The position numbers and the translations under genes were made by a program. A stretch of DNA of 64,000 nt, from NCBI RefSeq assembly GCF_003667345.1, contig NZ_RCWF01000005.1:1-64000 (forward strand), given 5' to 3'. Numbering within the stretch: the stretch's first letter is position 1; every line of letters begins with the position of its first letter. Shown in pieces: positions 16,599 through 25,789 of this stretch. The stretch comes from Poseidonibacter antarcticus. GTDB lineage: Bacteria > Campylobacterota > Campylobacteria > Campylobacterales > Arcobacteraceae. A model generated the notes under the pieces. That model saw only the letters and a list, made by a program, of their open reading frames with translations, did not search any database and was not told where the DNA came from.

Positions 16599-18068
16599 TT
16601 ATACTTTTCCTGATAAAAGTCCATATTGAACCATTGGTTTTAATAAGTAAACTTTTAATAACCACCAAATATATCTTTCTTGCGTTGGATCTAAAGGAAA
16701 TGATGGACTTGGTTTATTAGTCCAATCAAACTCTGCTAACATTACTTTTCCAATATCAGTAATTAATGGACATACAGTATACCCATCATATTTAGCATTT
16801 AACTCTTTACCTTCCATAGCAGCAATTAAGTTATCTACAAGTACTTTATATTGTTTTCTTACACTTCCACCTGTTTTACCCATTGGAACAGCTGCAACAT
16901 CACCAAGTGAGAATATATTTTTATATTTAACATGTTGTAATGTTTCTTTATTAACAGGTACCCAACCTTTTCCTGAACCTACTGCTGAATTTCCAATTTC
17001 ATCAGGTGCTTTCATAGGAGGAGTAATATGCATAAAATCAAAAGGAGTCTCTACTTTTTGATGTTTTGTTATCATAGAATATTCTTCTAAGTCTTCATCA
17101 TAAGGTCCTTTTTCTTCCCATCTTTTGTCAAAAGTAGCAATTCTATTTTCTAGATCCACTTCTGTTAAATTATGGAAATAATTCCATTTAAAATTTCTTG
17201 CTTCGAATTGTTTTACAATAGCATCGTGATACTCTTTTATAACAAACATTTTTCCACCATTTGGATAAAATGTTAAATCTGCATTATCTCTAACCCCAGC
17301 TTCTACTAACCTAGCATTAGTTAGATACATAATCTTTTTAGGCGCCCCTGAACATTTTACTGCTGTATTTGGATGTGTAAAAATACCTTTTACCCTCTTA
17401 CCACTTTTTGCTTTTTCTATAAATTTTTGCATTTGATTCCAAGTTTCAACAGCAGTATCTGTATTATAAATAGATGTTACTCCTGAATCTGCGAATTTAC
17501 TAATTATTTTAGATCCATCACTTTGTGTATGAGAAACACCTAAATCTTCTAAACCTTTAATTTGTCCAAAATCCAATACTAAACCAGCCGCAATTACAAG
17601 AAAATCATAAGATAATGTTTCCCCAGAACCTAATACCACTTTATTCGCATCAGGATTAAATTCAATTGCTTTGTCTTTAATTAATTTCACACCTGCAGGT
17701 AGAAAATCTTTAATATCATATATAACATCTGATTTTTCCCATACTCCACCTCCAATTAGTGAATTACCTGGCTGATATGAAACTGACTTAGGATTAGGTT
17801 CAATAACTGTAATATCAGGTGTAACTAAAGTACTACTAAGTCTAGCTGCTGTTGAAATACCTGCTAGTCCTCCTCCTATAATTAGTATCTTACCTTTTGC
17901 TTCACTAGCTTGTGCAGAAGTTGATGCCTCCGCTTCTGTAGTATCACCCATTAAAAATGCAGCCGAACCAAGTCCTGCTAATTTAAAAGCTTCCCTTCTT
18001 GAAATACCAACTTTTTTAATTTCTGAATCAACTAGTTCTAATGCTTCCTCTAATTCATTTTTTGCCAT
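16599..18068 (-). CDS. sqr: Sulfide:quinone oxidoreductase-like flavoprotein, Tat-exported
   Basis: A 489-residue FAD flavoprotein of the SQR/flavocytochrome c dehydrogenase family. The FAD motif IIGGGLAGISTAARL starts near residue 61; YQPGNSLIGGGVW, the cysteine in VKCSGAPKK, GDVAAVPMGKTGGSVRKQ and YTVCPLITDIGK match SQR landmarks, with further C-terminal amphipathic segments for membrane contact. The N terminus holds SRREAFKLAGLGSAAFLMG, a twin-arginine signal, implying a periplasmic position. Likely role: sulfide oxidation to polysulfide with electrons to quinone. The flavocytochrome c subunit FccB is the alternative, but no cytochrome partner is adjacent. Confidence 0.78.
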   Translation of the reverse strand: MAKNELEEALELVDSEIKKVGISRREAFKLAGLGSAAFLMGDTTEAEASTSAQASEAKGKILIIGGGLAGISTAARLSSTLVTPDITVIEPNPKSVSYQPGNSLIGGGVWEKSDVIYDIKDFLPAGVKLIKDKAIEFNPDANKVVLGSGETLSYDFLVIAAGLVLDFGQIKGLEDLGVSHTQSDGSKIISKFADSGVTSIYNTDTAVETWNQMQKFIEKAKSGKRVKGIFTHPNTAVKCSGAPKKIMYLTNARLVEAGVRDNADLTFYPNGGKMFVIKEYHDAIVKQFEARNFKWNYFHNLTEVDLENRIATFDKRWEEKGPYDEDLEEYSMITKHQKVETPFDFMHITPPMKAPDEIGNSAVGSGKGWVPVNKETLQHVKYKNIFSLGDVAAVPMGKTGGSVRKQYKVLVDNLIAAMEGKELNAKYDGYTVCPLITDIGKVMLAEFDWTNKPSPSFPLDPTQERYIWWLLKVYLLKPMVQYGLLSGKV

Positions 18069-18150
18069 ATGAGTTCCTTAAACTTAATTTATTCTATTGG
18101 CTTAGGATATCAAAAAATTAATAATAATAAACTTTTTTTTAGAAAAAAAT

Positions 18151-18750
18151 TTAAATATATTTATTTGATTTACTTATAATACTTAAAGCTCTTTTGTATT
18201 CATCTTTATTATTTAAATTGATAAACTCATCATCATTATCAAAATCAATATATTTAGTATTATTATTTTTAAGTAAATATCCTACTTTATGAATATCATT
18301 TATTAACATTTTATTTATAAAATTATCTAATTTAGTAGAGAATACTCCACATAGATTATGTACTCTTTGTGTTTGAGCAACACAAATATCACTATTTACT
18401 GATTCATTTATTAATTTTTCTATTGAATCAATTGAAACTAAAGGTGTATCTACAGTTAAAATAAATACCTTTGGTGTTTTTATAATTTTAAATATAGTCT
18501 GTAAAGCTACAATTGGAGAGAATATTTCATTTCTATCTAATATTAAATATTTATCTTTATTTATAAGAAAATCAAATTTATCTATTTTTGAAGACAAATA
18601 TATTTCACTAAAAAAAGGTTTTAGTTTATCGTATTGATATTGAGTTAGTGAGTTAGAATTACAGAAAGGAAGAAGAGATTTATCTTCTCCCATTCGTGAA
18701 CTTCTTCCACCACATAAAATCACACATGGGATTTTAAATGGCTTAGACAT
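18151..18750 (-). CDS. mobA: Molybdenum cofactor guanylyltransferase
   Basis: MobA links GMP to molybdopterin to give the bis-MGD cofactor of periplasmic reductases. The GTP-binding start CVILCGGRSSRMGEDKSLLPF (about 9-29) and the VDTPLVS motif (D near 100) are diagnostic. At 199 residues length is normal. It lies two bases after leuC, so the two are co-transcribed though unrelated in pathway. Low-complexity N/D-rich stretches near the C terminus are normal for this AT-rich genome. Confidence 0.92.
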   Translation of the reverse strand: MSKPFKIPCVILCGGRSSRMGEDKSLLPFCNSNSLTQYQYDKLKPFFSEIYLSSKIDKFDFLINKDKYLILDRNEIFSPIVALQTIFKIIKTPKVFILTVDTPLVSIDSIEKLINESVNSDICVAQTQRVHNLCGVFSTKLDNFINKMLINDIHKVGYLLKNNNTKYIDFDNDDEFINLNNKDEYKRALSIISKSNKYI

Positions 18751-18752
18751 TT

Positions 18753-20033
18753 TTATAAACCTCTTGGGTCTGTAATATATCCAGAAATTGCAGAAGCTGC
18801 TGCTACTGCTGAGTTAGCAAGATAAATTTTTGAAGATCTTGAACCCATTCTACCTACAAAGTTTCTATTTGTAGTAGAGATACAAACTTCATTATCTCCT
18901 AAAATACCCATATATCCACCTAAACATGCTCCACAAGTAGGATTTGATACAACACCACCTGCATCAATAAGAATATCAATATATCCTGCTTTTGTAGCAT
19001 CTCTTAGAATTTTTTGAGTTCCTGGAGTTAAGATAAGTCTTGCATGACGTGCAACTTTTTTACCTTTTAAAATTTCTGACGCAACTTTAAAATCAGATAA
19101 TCTTCCATTTGTACAAGAACCAATAAATATTTGGTCTACTTTAATTTTATCAGCTACTGCTTGTGAAACTGAGTGTCCATTTGATGGTAAAAATGGATAT
19201 GCAATTACAGGTTCTAATTTATCTGTATCAATTTCAATTACTCTACAATAAGTAGCATCATCATCTGAATAATGAATTTTTGGTTCTGCTCTTAATCCAC
19301 CATTTAGCTCACGTGTTTGCTCTAAAAATTCTTTTGTAACATCATCGTAAGCTACAATACCATTTTTAGCACCTGCTTCAATAGCCATATTACATAATGA
19401 GAATCTATCATCCATTGATAAGTATTGAATTGCTTCACCTGTAAATTCTAAAGTTTTATATAAAGCACCATCAACACCTAAGATTCTAATAATTTCTAAA
19501 ATTAAATCTTTTCCAGTAATTTGATCTGCTGGTTTTCCTTTGAATACAACTTTAATAGCTTCTGGTACTTTAAACCAGTTACCGCCTGTAATCATTCCAA
19601 ATGAAATATCAGTTGATCCCATACCTGTTGAAAATGCACCTAATCCACCATGTGTACATGTATGTGAATCTGCACCAATGATAACATCACCTGGCAATAC
19701 TAAACCTTTTTCAGGTAATAATGCATGTTCAATTCCCATATCTTTTTCATCAAAGAAATATTTTAAATCATATTTTATTGCGAAATCTCTAGATATCTTT
19801 GCTTGATTTGCTGAAGCAATATCTTTTGCTGGAATAAAGTGATCAAGCACAATTGCAAAACCTTCTGGATTCGCTAATTTTTTAAAACCACCATCTTCAA
19901 ATGCTTTAATAGAAATTGGAGTTGTAATATCATTTCCAATAACCATATCAATTGGACTTCTTACAATTTCTCCAGCAAATACTTTTTTGCCTACGTGTTC
20001 ACTAAAAATTTTTTCTGTTATCGTTTGACCCAT
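18753..20033 (-). CDS. leuC: 3-isopropylmalate dehydratase large subunit
   Basis: LeuC with LeuD isomerises 2- to 3-isopropylmalate in leucine synthesis. The three [4Fe-4S] cysteines are present: C307 in GSCTNGR and C367 and C370 in CGACLGG; GADSHTCTHGGLGAFSTGMGS is also typical. The length (426) and sequence style match the shorter LeuC/homoaconitase-like subgroup rather than the roughly 466-residue E. coli form. leuD and leuB are not in the window. Homoaconitase-like substrates cannot be excluded from sequence alone. Confidence 0.93.
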   Translation of the reverse strand: MGQTITEKIFSEHVGKKVFAGEIVRSPIDMVIGNDITTPISIKAFEDGGFKKLANPEGFAIVLDHFIPAKDIASANQAKISRDFAIKYDLKYFFDEKDMGIEHALLPEKGLVLPGDVIIGADSHTCTHGGLGAFSTGMGSTDISFGMITGGNWFKVPEAIKVVFKGKPADQITGKDLILEIIRILGVDGALYKTLEFTGEAIQYLSMDDRFSLCNMAIEAGAKNGIVAYDDVTKEFLEQTRELNGGLRAEPKIHYSDDDATYCRVIEIDTDKLEPVIAYPFLPSNGHSVSQAVADKIKVDQIFIGSCTNGRLSDFKVASEILKGKKVARHARLILTPGTQKILRDATKAGYIDILIDAGGVVSNPTCGACLGGYMGILGDNEVCISTTNRNFVGRMGSRSSKIYLANSAVAAASAISGYITDPRGL

Positions 20034-20111
20034 ATTAATCTCTTTTCTCTAAATTTTCTTAATTTTTTGCCATTATAGCTTATTTTATTTTAAGCTCCCA
20101 AATTACAATAT

Positions 20112-20576
20112 TTAACTTTTAAGTTTTCTTTCATTTTTCCATTGTTTTATTTGCATATAAATAATAATAGCAACCGCACAATTTATAATTACATCTGCTA
20201 AATTAAAAATTGCAAATTCAAAACCATAATGCCAATAAAAGTAATCAACTACTCCACCATATGTAAATCTATCCAAGATATTTGATAAACCACCTGTAAA
20301 TAGCAAGGCAATTGGCAAATAATATTCTTTAAATAAATTCTTATTATTCAATAAATAAATAAATCCAGCTGTAACCATTGCTAATTGTATATATTTTAAA
20401 TATTCTGATAAGAATGAAAACATTGAAAATGCAACACCATAATTATATGCCAAATGTAAAGACATATAAGGGCCCTCTTTATTCCAATCAAAATTAGCAA
20501 ATCCAAATTTTACTATTTGGTCAATTGAAAATAAAACTACAAAAATAATTATTGATAAAAGTAACTCTTTTTTCAT
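20112..20576 (-). CDS. lspA: Lipoprotein signal peptidase (signal peptidase II)
   Basis: A 154-residue inner-membrane aspartic protease that removes signal peptides from diacylglyceryl-modified prolipoproteins. Four membrane segments and both catalytic aspartate motifs are seen: [18 protein letters not shown] and [12 protein letters not shown]. The ATG overlaps the glmM stop by four bases, so expression is coupled to glmM. Confidence 0.96.
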   Translation of the reverse strand: MKKELLLSIIIFVVLFSIDQIVKFGFANFDWNKEGPYMSLHLAYNYGVAFSMFSFLSEYLKYIQLAMVTAGFIYLLNNKNLFKEYYLPIALLFTGGLSNILDRFTYGGVVDYFYWHYGFEFAIFNLADVIINCAVAIIIYMQIKQWKNERKLKS

Positions 20577-21907
20577 AAAACTTTTTTGAAGAATGACTTT
20601 AATATTTCCATTCCGTCTTCAACATCTTTTTTGTTTTTACCTTCTAAGAGAAGTCTAATTTTATTTTCTGTTCCGGAATATCTGATTAAATCTCTCATAC
20701 CTTTTTCACGTAAAGGTTTAAGTAATTCATCTAAACCTTTAATATCTGCTAAAGGTAATTTTTCACTTACTTTCATATTGAATAAGATTTGAGGATAAAG
20801 CTCAAATGGATTTAGTACTTCACTTACTTTTTTACCTGATTTTAGAATCAAGGCTAAAACTTGAAGTGCTGAAGCTAATCCATCACCTGTTTTTGCAGTA
20901 TCAGAGAAAATTATATGACCACTTTGTTCACCACCAAAATTTATACCCTCTTTTTTCATAACTTCAAGAACATATTTATCCCCAACATTAGAACGATGTA
21001 ATTTAATATCATCTTTTGCTAAATAATCTTCCAATGCTTTATTTGACATTACTGTTGCAACACATGCATTACCTTGTAATAATTTAATATCTTTTAAATA
21101 TTTACAAAGTGCTCCAATTAATTTATCTCCATCAACAATTTCACCTGTTTCATCAACAACAACTAGTCTATCAGCATCACCATCAAGAGCAAAACCAATA
21201 TCCGCTCTATATTCTTTTACTAGTTTTGATACTTCTTCAGGATGCATAGCCCCACATTTATCATTGATATTATAACCATTTGGTTTATGGTTTATTGTAA
21301 TAACATCTGCACCTAATTCTTCTAAAATTGTAGGTCCAACTTTATATGCAGCACCATTTGCACAATCTAGAACAATTCTTAAACCATGTAAAGTTAAATC
21401 TTTAGGAAAAGAGCTTTTAATAGAAACAATATATCTTCCAATAACATCATCAATTCTTTTTGAAGCACCTATATTTCTACCTGTAAGTTGATTAGAACTC
21501 ATAGTTTCTGTATCTCTAAAAATTTCTTCTATTCTTTTTTCAGAATCTACACTTAATTTATCACCATGATTATCAAAGAATTTAATTCCATTATCTTCAT
21601 AAGGATTATGCGATGCAGAAATCATAATACCAGCATCACATCTCATACTCTCAGTTAAATATGCAATAGCAGGTGTAGGCATTGGTCCTATTTGTATAAC
21701 ATCATAACCTACAGCTGTAAGCCCACTTACAAGGGCATTTTCAATCATATATCCGCTTCTTCTAGTGTCTTTTCCAACAAGTATTCTTTTTGTTGTTGAA
21801 TGTTTTCTAAAATAAATACCTGCAGCCATTGCTAATTTCAATACAGTGATTGCATCTAAAAAAGTACCTGCCTCTCCTCTTACTCCATCTGTTCCAAATA
21901 GTTTCAT
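20573..21907 (-). CDS. glmM: Phosphoglucosamine mutase
   Basis: GlmM converts glucosamine 6-phosphate to glucosamine 1-phosphate for peptidoglycan and LPS precursors. The phosphoserine loop [19 protein letters not shown] puts the catalytic serine at about S99; the metal loop DGDADR and the C-terminal phosphate-binding [10 protein letters not shown] are intact. 444 residues, normal. It is the first gene of a glmM-lspA pair, divergent from rpsT. Confidence 0.97.
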   Translation of the reverse strand: MKLFGTDGVRGEAGTFLDAITVLKLAMAAGIYFRKHSTTKRILVGKDTRRSGYMIENALVSGLTAVGYDVIQIGPMPTPAIAYLTESMRCDAGIMISASHNPYEDNGIKFFDNHGDKLSVDSEKRIEEIFRDTETMSSNQLTGRNIGASKRIDDVIGRYIVSIKSSFPKDLTLHGLRIVLDCANGAAYKVGPTILEELGADVITINHKPNGYNINDKCGAMHPEEVSKLVKEYRADIGFALDGDADRLVVVDETGEIVDGDKLIGALCKYLKDIKLLQGNACVATVMSNKALEDYLAKDDIKLHRSNVGDKYVLEVMKKEGINFGGEQSGHIIFSDTAKTGDGLASALQVLALILKSGKKVSEVLNPFELYPQILFNMKVSEKLPLADIKGLDELLKPLREKGMRDLIRYSGTENKIRLLLEGKNKKDVEDGMEILKSFFKKVL

Positions 21908-21922
21908 TAAATCTTCCTAAAA

Positions 21923-21961
21923 TTAAACTTAGTTTAAGTTGTTTTGGGTAACATTCTACCC
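21923..21961. promoter_or_regulatory. Palindromes in the glmM-rpsT divergent promoter region
   Basis: TTAAACT-T-AGTTTAA (21923-21937) is a 15-base palindrome, followed by GGGTA/TACCC at 21946-21950/21957-21961. They occupy the 83-base space between two divergent essential genes, where both promoters must lie. They may be regulator sites or leader structure. No known motif is matched. Confidence 0.35.
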
Positions 21962-21990
21962 TTAAAAATTTTATAAAGAGGTTAATTAAA

Positions 21991-22251
21991 ATGGCAAATC
22001 ATAAATCAGCTGAAAAAAGAGCAAGACAAACAATCGTAAAGACTGAAAGAAACAGATTCTACAAAACAAGAATCAAAAATGTAACTAAAGCAGTAGTAAC
22101 TGCAATTGAATCTGCAGACAAAGATACTGCAACTGTAGCAATGAAAACTGCAAATAAATATTTACACCATTGTGTATCTAAAGGTGTTCTTAAAAAAGGA
22201 ACTGCTGCTAGAAAAGTTAGTAGATTACAAACTGCAGTTAACGCAATATAA
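21991..22251 (+). CDS. rpsT: Ribosomal protein bS20
   Basis: 86 residues of basic, helical 30S protein, with the typical start [20 protein letters not shown] and closing [19 protein letters not shown]. Normal length. GAGG is present 11 bases before the ATG. prfA follows after 24 bases, a gene order also known elsewhere in this phylum. Confidence 0.98.
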   Translation: MANHKSAEKRARQTIVKTERNRFYKTRIKNVTKAVVTAIESADKDTATVAMKTANKYLHHCVSKGVLKKGTAARKVSRLQTAVNAI

Positions 22252-22275
22252 TTATTGCAATTAAAATAATAAATT

Positions 22276-23343
22276 ATGCTACAGGATAAACTACAGCCTT
22301 TTATTAATAGATCTGAAGAAATTAATGAATTATTAATTGCTCCAGATATCACTAGTGATATAAAGAAAATGACTGAACTTTCAAAAGAACAGTCAAGTAT
22401 CGCTCCAATTGTTAATAAAGCTAAAGAGTACATCCAATTAATCAATGATATAGAAGAGAATAAAATGCTTCTAGATGATGATGAATTAGGTGAACTTGCA
22501 AAAGAAGAGCTAAAAGACTTGGAGCCAAGAAAACCAGAATTAGAAGAAGAAATTAAATTTCTAATGATTCCTAAAGATCCTAATGATGATAAAAATATCT
22601 TCTTAGAGCTTAGAGCTGGTGCTGGTGGTGATGAAGCTGCTATTTTTGTAGGTGATCTTTTTAGAGCTTACTTAATATACGCAGAAAATAATGGTTGGAA
22701 AGTTGAAATCATGAACACTAATGATAGTGAATCTGGTGGATACAAAGAAGTTGTAGTCTTAATTAAAGGTGACCTTGTATACTCAAAATTAAAATTTGAG
22801 AGTGGTACACATAGAGTGCAAAGAGTTCCAGCAACTGAATCACAAGGGAGAGTTCATACTTCAGCAATTACTGTGGCAGTTATGCCAGAAGTAGATGATG
22901 TTGAAATTGAAATTGATCCTAATGATCTAAAAATTGACGTTATGAGAGCTAGTGGTAATGGTGGTCAATCTGTTAATACTACAGATTCAGCGGTACGAAT
23001 CACACACCTTCCATCTGGACTTGTTGTAACAAATCAAGATCAAAAATCTCAACATAAGAATAAAGATAAAGCTATGAAAGTTTTAAAAGCTAGACTTTAT
23101 GATTTAGAAATGAATGAGAAAATGCAAAAAGAAGGTGCTGACCGAAAAGAACAAGTCGGTACTGGAGATAGAAGTGGAAGAATTAGAACTTATAATTATC
23201 CACAAAATAGAATAAGTGATCACAGAATTAATCTAACTTTGTATCGTTTAGACTATATTATGAATGACGGTTTATTTGATGAAGTAATTGATCCTCTTAT
23301 TGCTGATCATCAATCTAGACTTATTGAGGCTAATGGATTATAA
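22276..23343 (+). CDS. prfA: Peptide chain release factor 1
   Basis: RF1 ends translation at UAA and UAG. The catalytic GGQ lies in [14 protein letters not shown] (about 230-235), [20 protein letters not shown] marks domain 2 and the stop-recognition tripeptide region lies around [19 protein letters not shown]. 355 residues, normal. The stop codon is embedded in a terminator palindrome. There is no sign of frameshift regulation. Confidence 0.97.
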   Translation: MLQDKLQPFINRSEEINELLIAPDITSDIKKMTELSKEQSSIAPIVNKAKEYIQLINDIEENKMLLDDDELGELAKEELKDLEPRKPELEEEIKFLMIPKDPNDDKNIFLELRAGAGGDEAAIFVGDLFRAYLIYAENNGWKVEIMNTNDSESGGYKEVVVLIKGDLVYSKLKFESGTHRVQRVPATESQGRVHTSAITVAVMPEVDDVEIEIDPNDLKIDVMRASGNGGQSVNTTDSAVRITHLPSGLVVTNQDQKSQHKNKDKAMKVLKARLYDLEMNEKMQKEGADRKEQVGTGDRSGRIRTYNYPQNRISDHRINLTLYRLDYIMNDGLFDEVIDPLIADHQSRLIEANGL

Positions 23344-23362
23344 TCCATTAGTTTTCTTTTTT
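23330..23362 (+). terminator. Terminator overlapping the prfA stop codon
   Basis: CTAATGGATTA (23330-23340) and TAATCCATTAG (23341-23351) form an exact palindrome followed by TTTTCTTTTTT. The final codons and stop of prfA are part of the stem, so termination is built into coding sequence. Confidence 0.8.
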
Positions 23363-23373
23363 ACTTCAATTAA

Positions 23374-23559
23374 ATGCTTCAATTAAATCAAATATATACT
23401 CACTATAAAAATAAACAATCATATATAATAATCAATTTTTGTAAAATTCAAGAAAATGATATTTGGGTAAAAGCAGTTATTTATAAACCAGATAATTGTG
23501 AAGAACTATTTGTTAGAGAATACAAAGAGTTTGAAGAAAAGTTCATTTTAAAACCATAA
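23374..23559 (+). CDS. DUF1653-like small protein
   Basis: 61 residues. The layout YTHYKNKQSYIIIN...WVKAVIYKPDN...LFVREYKEFEEKFIL parallels DUF1653 (YRHYKG, VVY, LWVRP, F). Proteins of that family are small beta-rich domains of unknown function. It lies 30 bases after prfA, past a terminator, without a strong ribosome site, so expression is uncertain. Confidence 0.55.
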   Translation: MLQLNQIYTHYKNKQSYIIINFCKIQENDIWVKAVIYKPDNCEELFVREYKEFEEKFILKP

Positions 23560-23579
23560 AAAATATATATAATCCTTCC

Positions 23580-23622
23580 GTAACCAAATTGTAATCAACA
23601 AATATTAAACTTCTCCTATAAA
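23580..23622 (+). promoter_or_regulatory. Pho-box-like direct repeats and -10 of pstS
   Basis: GTAACCAAATT (23580) and GTAATCAACAA (23591) repeat at an 11-base period, the spacing of PhoB-type boxes. A -10-like TATAAA lies at 23617-23622, 26 bases from the second unit. The pstC promoter has the same repeats. Regulation by the downstream OmpR-family regulator is inferred. Confidence 0.6.
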
Positions 23623-23641
23623 AAATATTACGGAGAAAAAT

Positions 23642-24703
23642 ATGTCAATAAGAAAAACATCATTAGCTTTATTAGCAAGTGCTGCTTTAACAGTAAGTTT
23701 AAGTGCAAGAGATCAAATTAAAATCGTTGGGTCATCAACTGTATACCCATTTTCATCTTCTGTAGCTGAAGAATTAGGTGCAACTTCAAGTTTTCCTACT
23801 CCTGTTGTTGAATCAACTGGTTCAGGTGGTGGAATGAAATTATTTTGTGCTGGTAATGATTTAAATACTCCAGATATTACTAACGCATCAAGAAGAATGA
23901 AAACAAAAGAATTTAAAATGTGTGAAAAAAATGGAGTTACTGATATTACAGAATCAGTAATTGGTTATGATGGAATTGCATTTGCTCAATCTAAATCAAA
24001 CGCTGCATTTGATATTTCAAAAGAAAACTTAGCTTTAGCAGTTGCTAAAGAAGTTCCTTCAAAAGATGGGAAAACACTAATTGCAAATCCATATAAAAAA
24101 TGGTCTGATATTGATGCTTCATTACCAGATAGAGAGATTATTGTTTATGGACCACCTAAATCATCAGGTACTAGAGATGCATTTGAAGAATTAGTAATGC
24201 AAAAAACATTTAAAAAGATGTCTGTATATACAGATCTTTACAAAGCTGATAAAAAAGCAAACAAAAGATATAAAAAATACTCAATTGTAAGAACAGATGG
24301 TGCTTATGTTGAATCTGGTGAAAACGATAATTTAATTGTTCAAAAATTAGAAAAAAATAAAAATGCATTTGGTGTATTTGGATTTTCATTCTTAGAAGAA
24401 AATGATGATAAAGTACAAGGTGCTACAATTAATGGTATTCATCCAACTCCTGAAAATATCTCATCTTCAAAATATCCAGTATCTAGATCGTTATTTTTCT
24501 ATATCAAAAATTCACATTCAAAAGATGTTCCAGCAATGAATAAATATGTTGATTTATTTATGTCAGAAAAAATGATAGGGACTGAAGGAATACTAGGAGA
24601 AATTGGATTAATTGCTTTACCTGATGAAGCAAGAAATGCAATTAGATCAAGTGTTTCAAAAAGATCTAAATTAACTTTAGCTGATTTATCTGCTAAACAC
24701 TAA
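23642..24703 (+). CDS. pstS: Phosphate ABC transporter substrate-binding protein
   Basis: The 353-residue periplasmic phosphate receptor of the Pst system. A signal peptide (cleavage after SLSA, about residue 22) is followed by IKIVGSSTVYPFSSSVAEE, the phosphate-binding start of PstS, and later GPPKSSGTRDAFEEL. No lipobox, so the protein is probably soluble. It has its own Pho-box-like promoter and a terminator before pstC, giving higher expression than the membrane components. Confidence 0.94.
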   Translation: MSIRKTSLALLASAALTVSLSARDQIKIVGSSTVYPFSSSVAEELGATSSFPTPVVESTGSGGGMKLFCAGNDLNTPDITNASRRMKTKEFKMCEKNGVTDITESVIGYDGIAFAQSKSNAAFDISKENLALAVAKEVPSKDGKTLIANPYKKWSDIDASLPDREIIVYGPPKSSGTRDAFEELVMQKTFKKMSVYTDLYKADKKANKRYKKYSIVRTDGAYVESGENDNLIVQKLEKNKNAFGVFGFSFLEENDDKVQGATINGIHPTPENISSSKYPVSRSLFFYIKNSHSKDVPAMNKYVDLFMSEKMIGTEGILGEIGLIALPDEARNAIRSSVSKRSKLTLADLSAKH

Positions 24704-24705
24704 AT

Positions 24706-24728
24706 AAAAAGGAGTTCTTCTCCTTTTT
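24706..24728 (+). terminator. Terminator between pstS and pstC
   Basis: AAAAAGGAG (24706-24714) pairs with CTCCTTTTT (24720-24728) around TTCTT, three bases after the pstS stop. It probably limits readthrough into pstCAB, which has a separate promoter. Confidence 0.85.
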
Positions 24729-24797
24729 ATAGCTAAATCTTTCATTACTATATCAATATTTTCATACCCCTTTTTATAATATCTTCTTAAAAAACTT

Positions 24798-24829
24798 GTA
24801 ATCATTTTGTAACTAATCTTTTATATAAT
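24798..24829 (+). promoter_or_regulatory. Pho-box-like direct repeats and -10 of pstC
   Basis: GTAATCATTTT (24798) and GTAACTAATCT (24809) repeat at an 11-base period and precede TATAAT (24824-24829). The second unit begins 15 bases before the -10, where a response regulator would replace a -35 element. No TTGACA-like -35 is seen. Confidence 0.65.
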
Positions 24830-24859
24830 CCTTTATAAATTAAAATAAAGGCAAAAGTA

Positions 24860-25789
24860 TTGAGCACTTTTGAAACAAGAAATAAACAAAGAGAATTAAG
24901 AGAGAAATTAATTAAATCAGCTTTAATTATTGCCTCTACTATTTCAATATTAACTACATTTGGTATTCTTTTCTCAATTTTGTTTGAGTCAATTGAATTT
25001 TTTAAATTAAGAAGTTTTTGGTACTTCATCTCTGGGACTGAATGGTCACCAGGTGTTGAAGGAAGTAAATTTGGAGCAATTCCAATTTTTGCAGGGACAT
25101 TTGTAATTACTATTATTGCTCTTTTAGTTGCTATTCCAGTTGGATTAGGTTCTGCTATTTATATGAGTGAGTATGCAAGTTCAAATACACGAGATTATTT
25201 AAAACCATTATTAGAAGTATTAGCAGGTATTCCTACGGTTGTATATGGATTCTTTGCAGCAATTACAGTTGCACCATTAATCGTAAAAGCTGCTGATGCA
25301 ATTGGTTTAGAAGCTACATTTAACTCTGCACTTGCATCTGGTGTTGTAATGGGGATTATGATTATTCCAGTAATTTCATCATTATCAGATGATGTTATTA
25401 GAGCTGTTCCAGATTCACAGAGAAAAGCAGCTTTAGGACTAGGACTTACTCATGGGGAAACAATTCGAGATATTGTTATTCCATCTGCACTTCCTGGAAT
25501 CATTTCAGCTTCGCTTCTTGGTTTATCAAAAGCATTAGGTGAAACAATGATTGTTGTAATGGCAGCAGGACTTCGACCTAATCTTTCATGGAATCCATTA
25601 GAAGATATGACAACAGTTACGGTTACAATTGTTAATTCACTAGTTGGAGATTTTGAATTTAATTCACCTGAAACACTTTCAGCATTTGCACTAGGATTAA
25701 TATTATTTGTTGTTACTCTGATTTTAAATATTATTTCATTGTCTCTAATTAGAAAATTTAAAGAAAAATATAAAGTGAATACATTATGA
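24860..25789 (+). CDS. pstC: Phosphate ABC transporter permease PstC
   Basis: 309 residues with six membrane segments and the EAA-type loop DSQRKAALGLGLTHGETIRDIVIPSALPGI. It forms the membrane channel with PstA. TTG at 24860 has AAAGG upstream; no ATG is available before the first membrane segment. Its stop overlaps pstA as ATGA. Confidence 0.95.
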   Translation: MSTFETRNKQRELREKLIKSALIIASTISILTTFGILFSILFESIEFFKLRSFWYFISGTEWSPGVEGSKFGAIPIFAGTFVITIIALLVAIPVGLGSAIYMSEYASSNTRDYLKPLLEVLAGIPTVVYGFFAAITVAPLIVKAADAIGLEATFNSALASGVVMGIMIIPVISSLSDDVIRAVPDSQRKAALGLGLTHGETIRDIVIPSALPGIISASLLGLSKALGETMIVVMAAGLRPNLSWNPLEDMTTVTVTIVNSLVGDFEFNSPETLSAFALGLILFVVTLILNIISLSLIRKFKEKYKVNTL

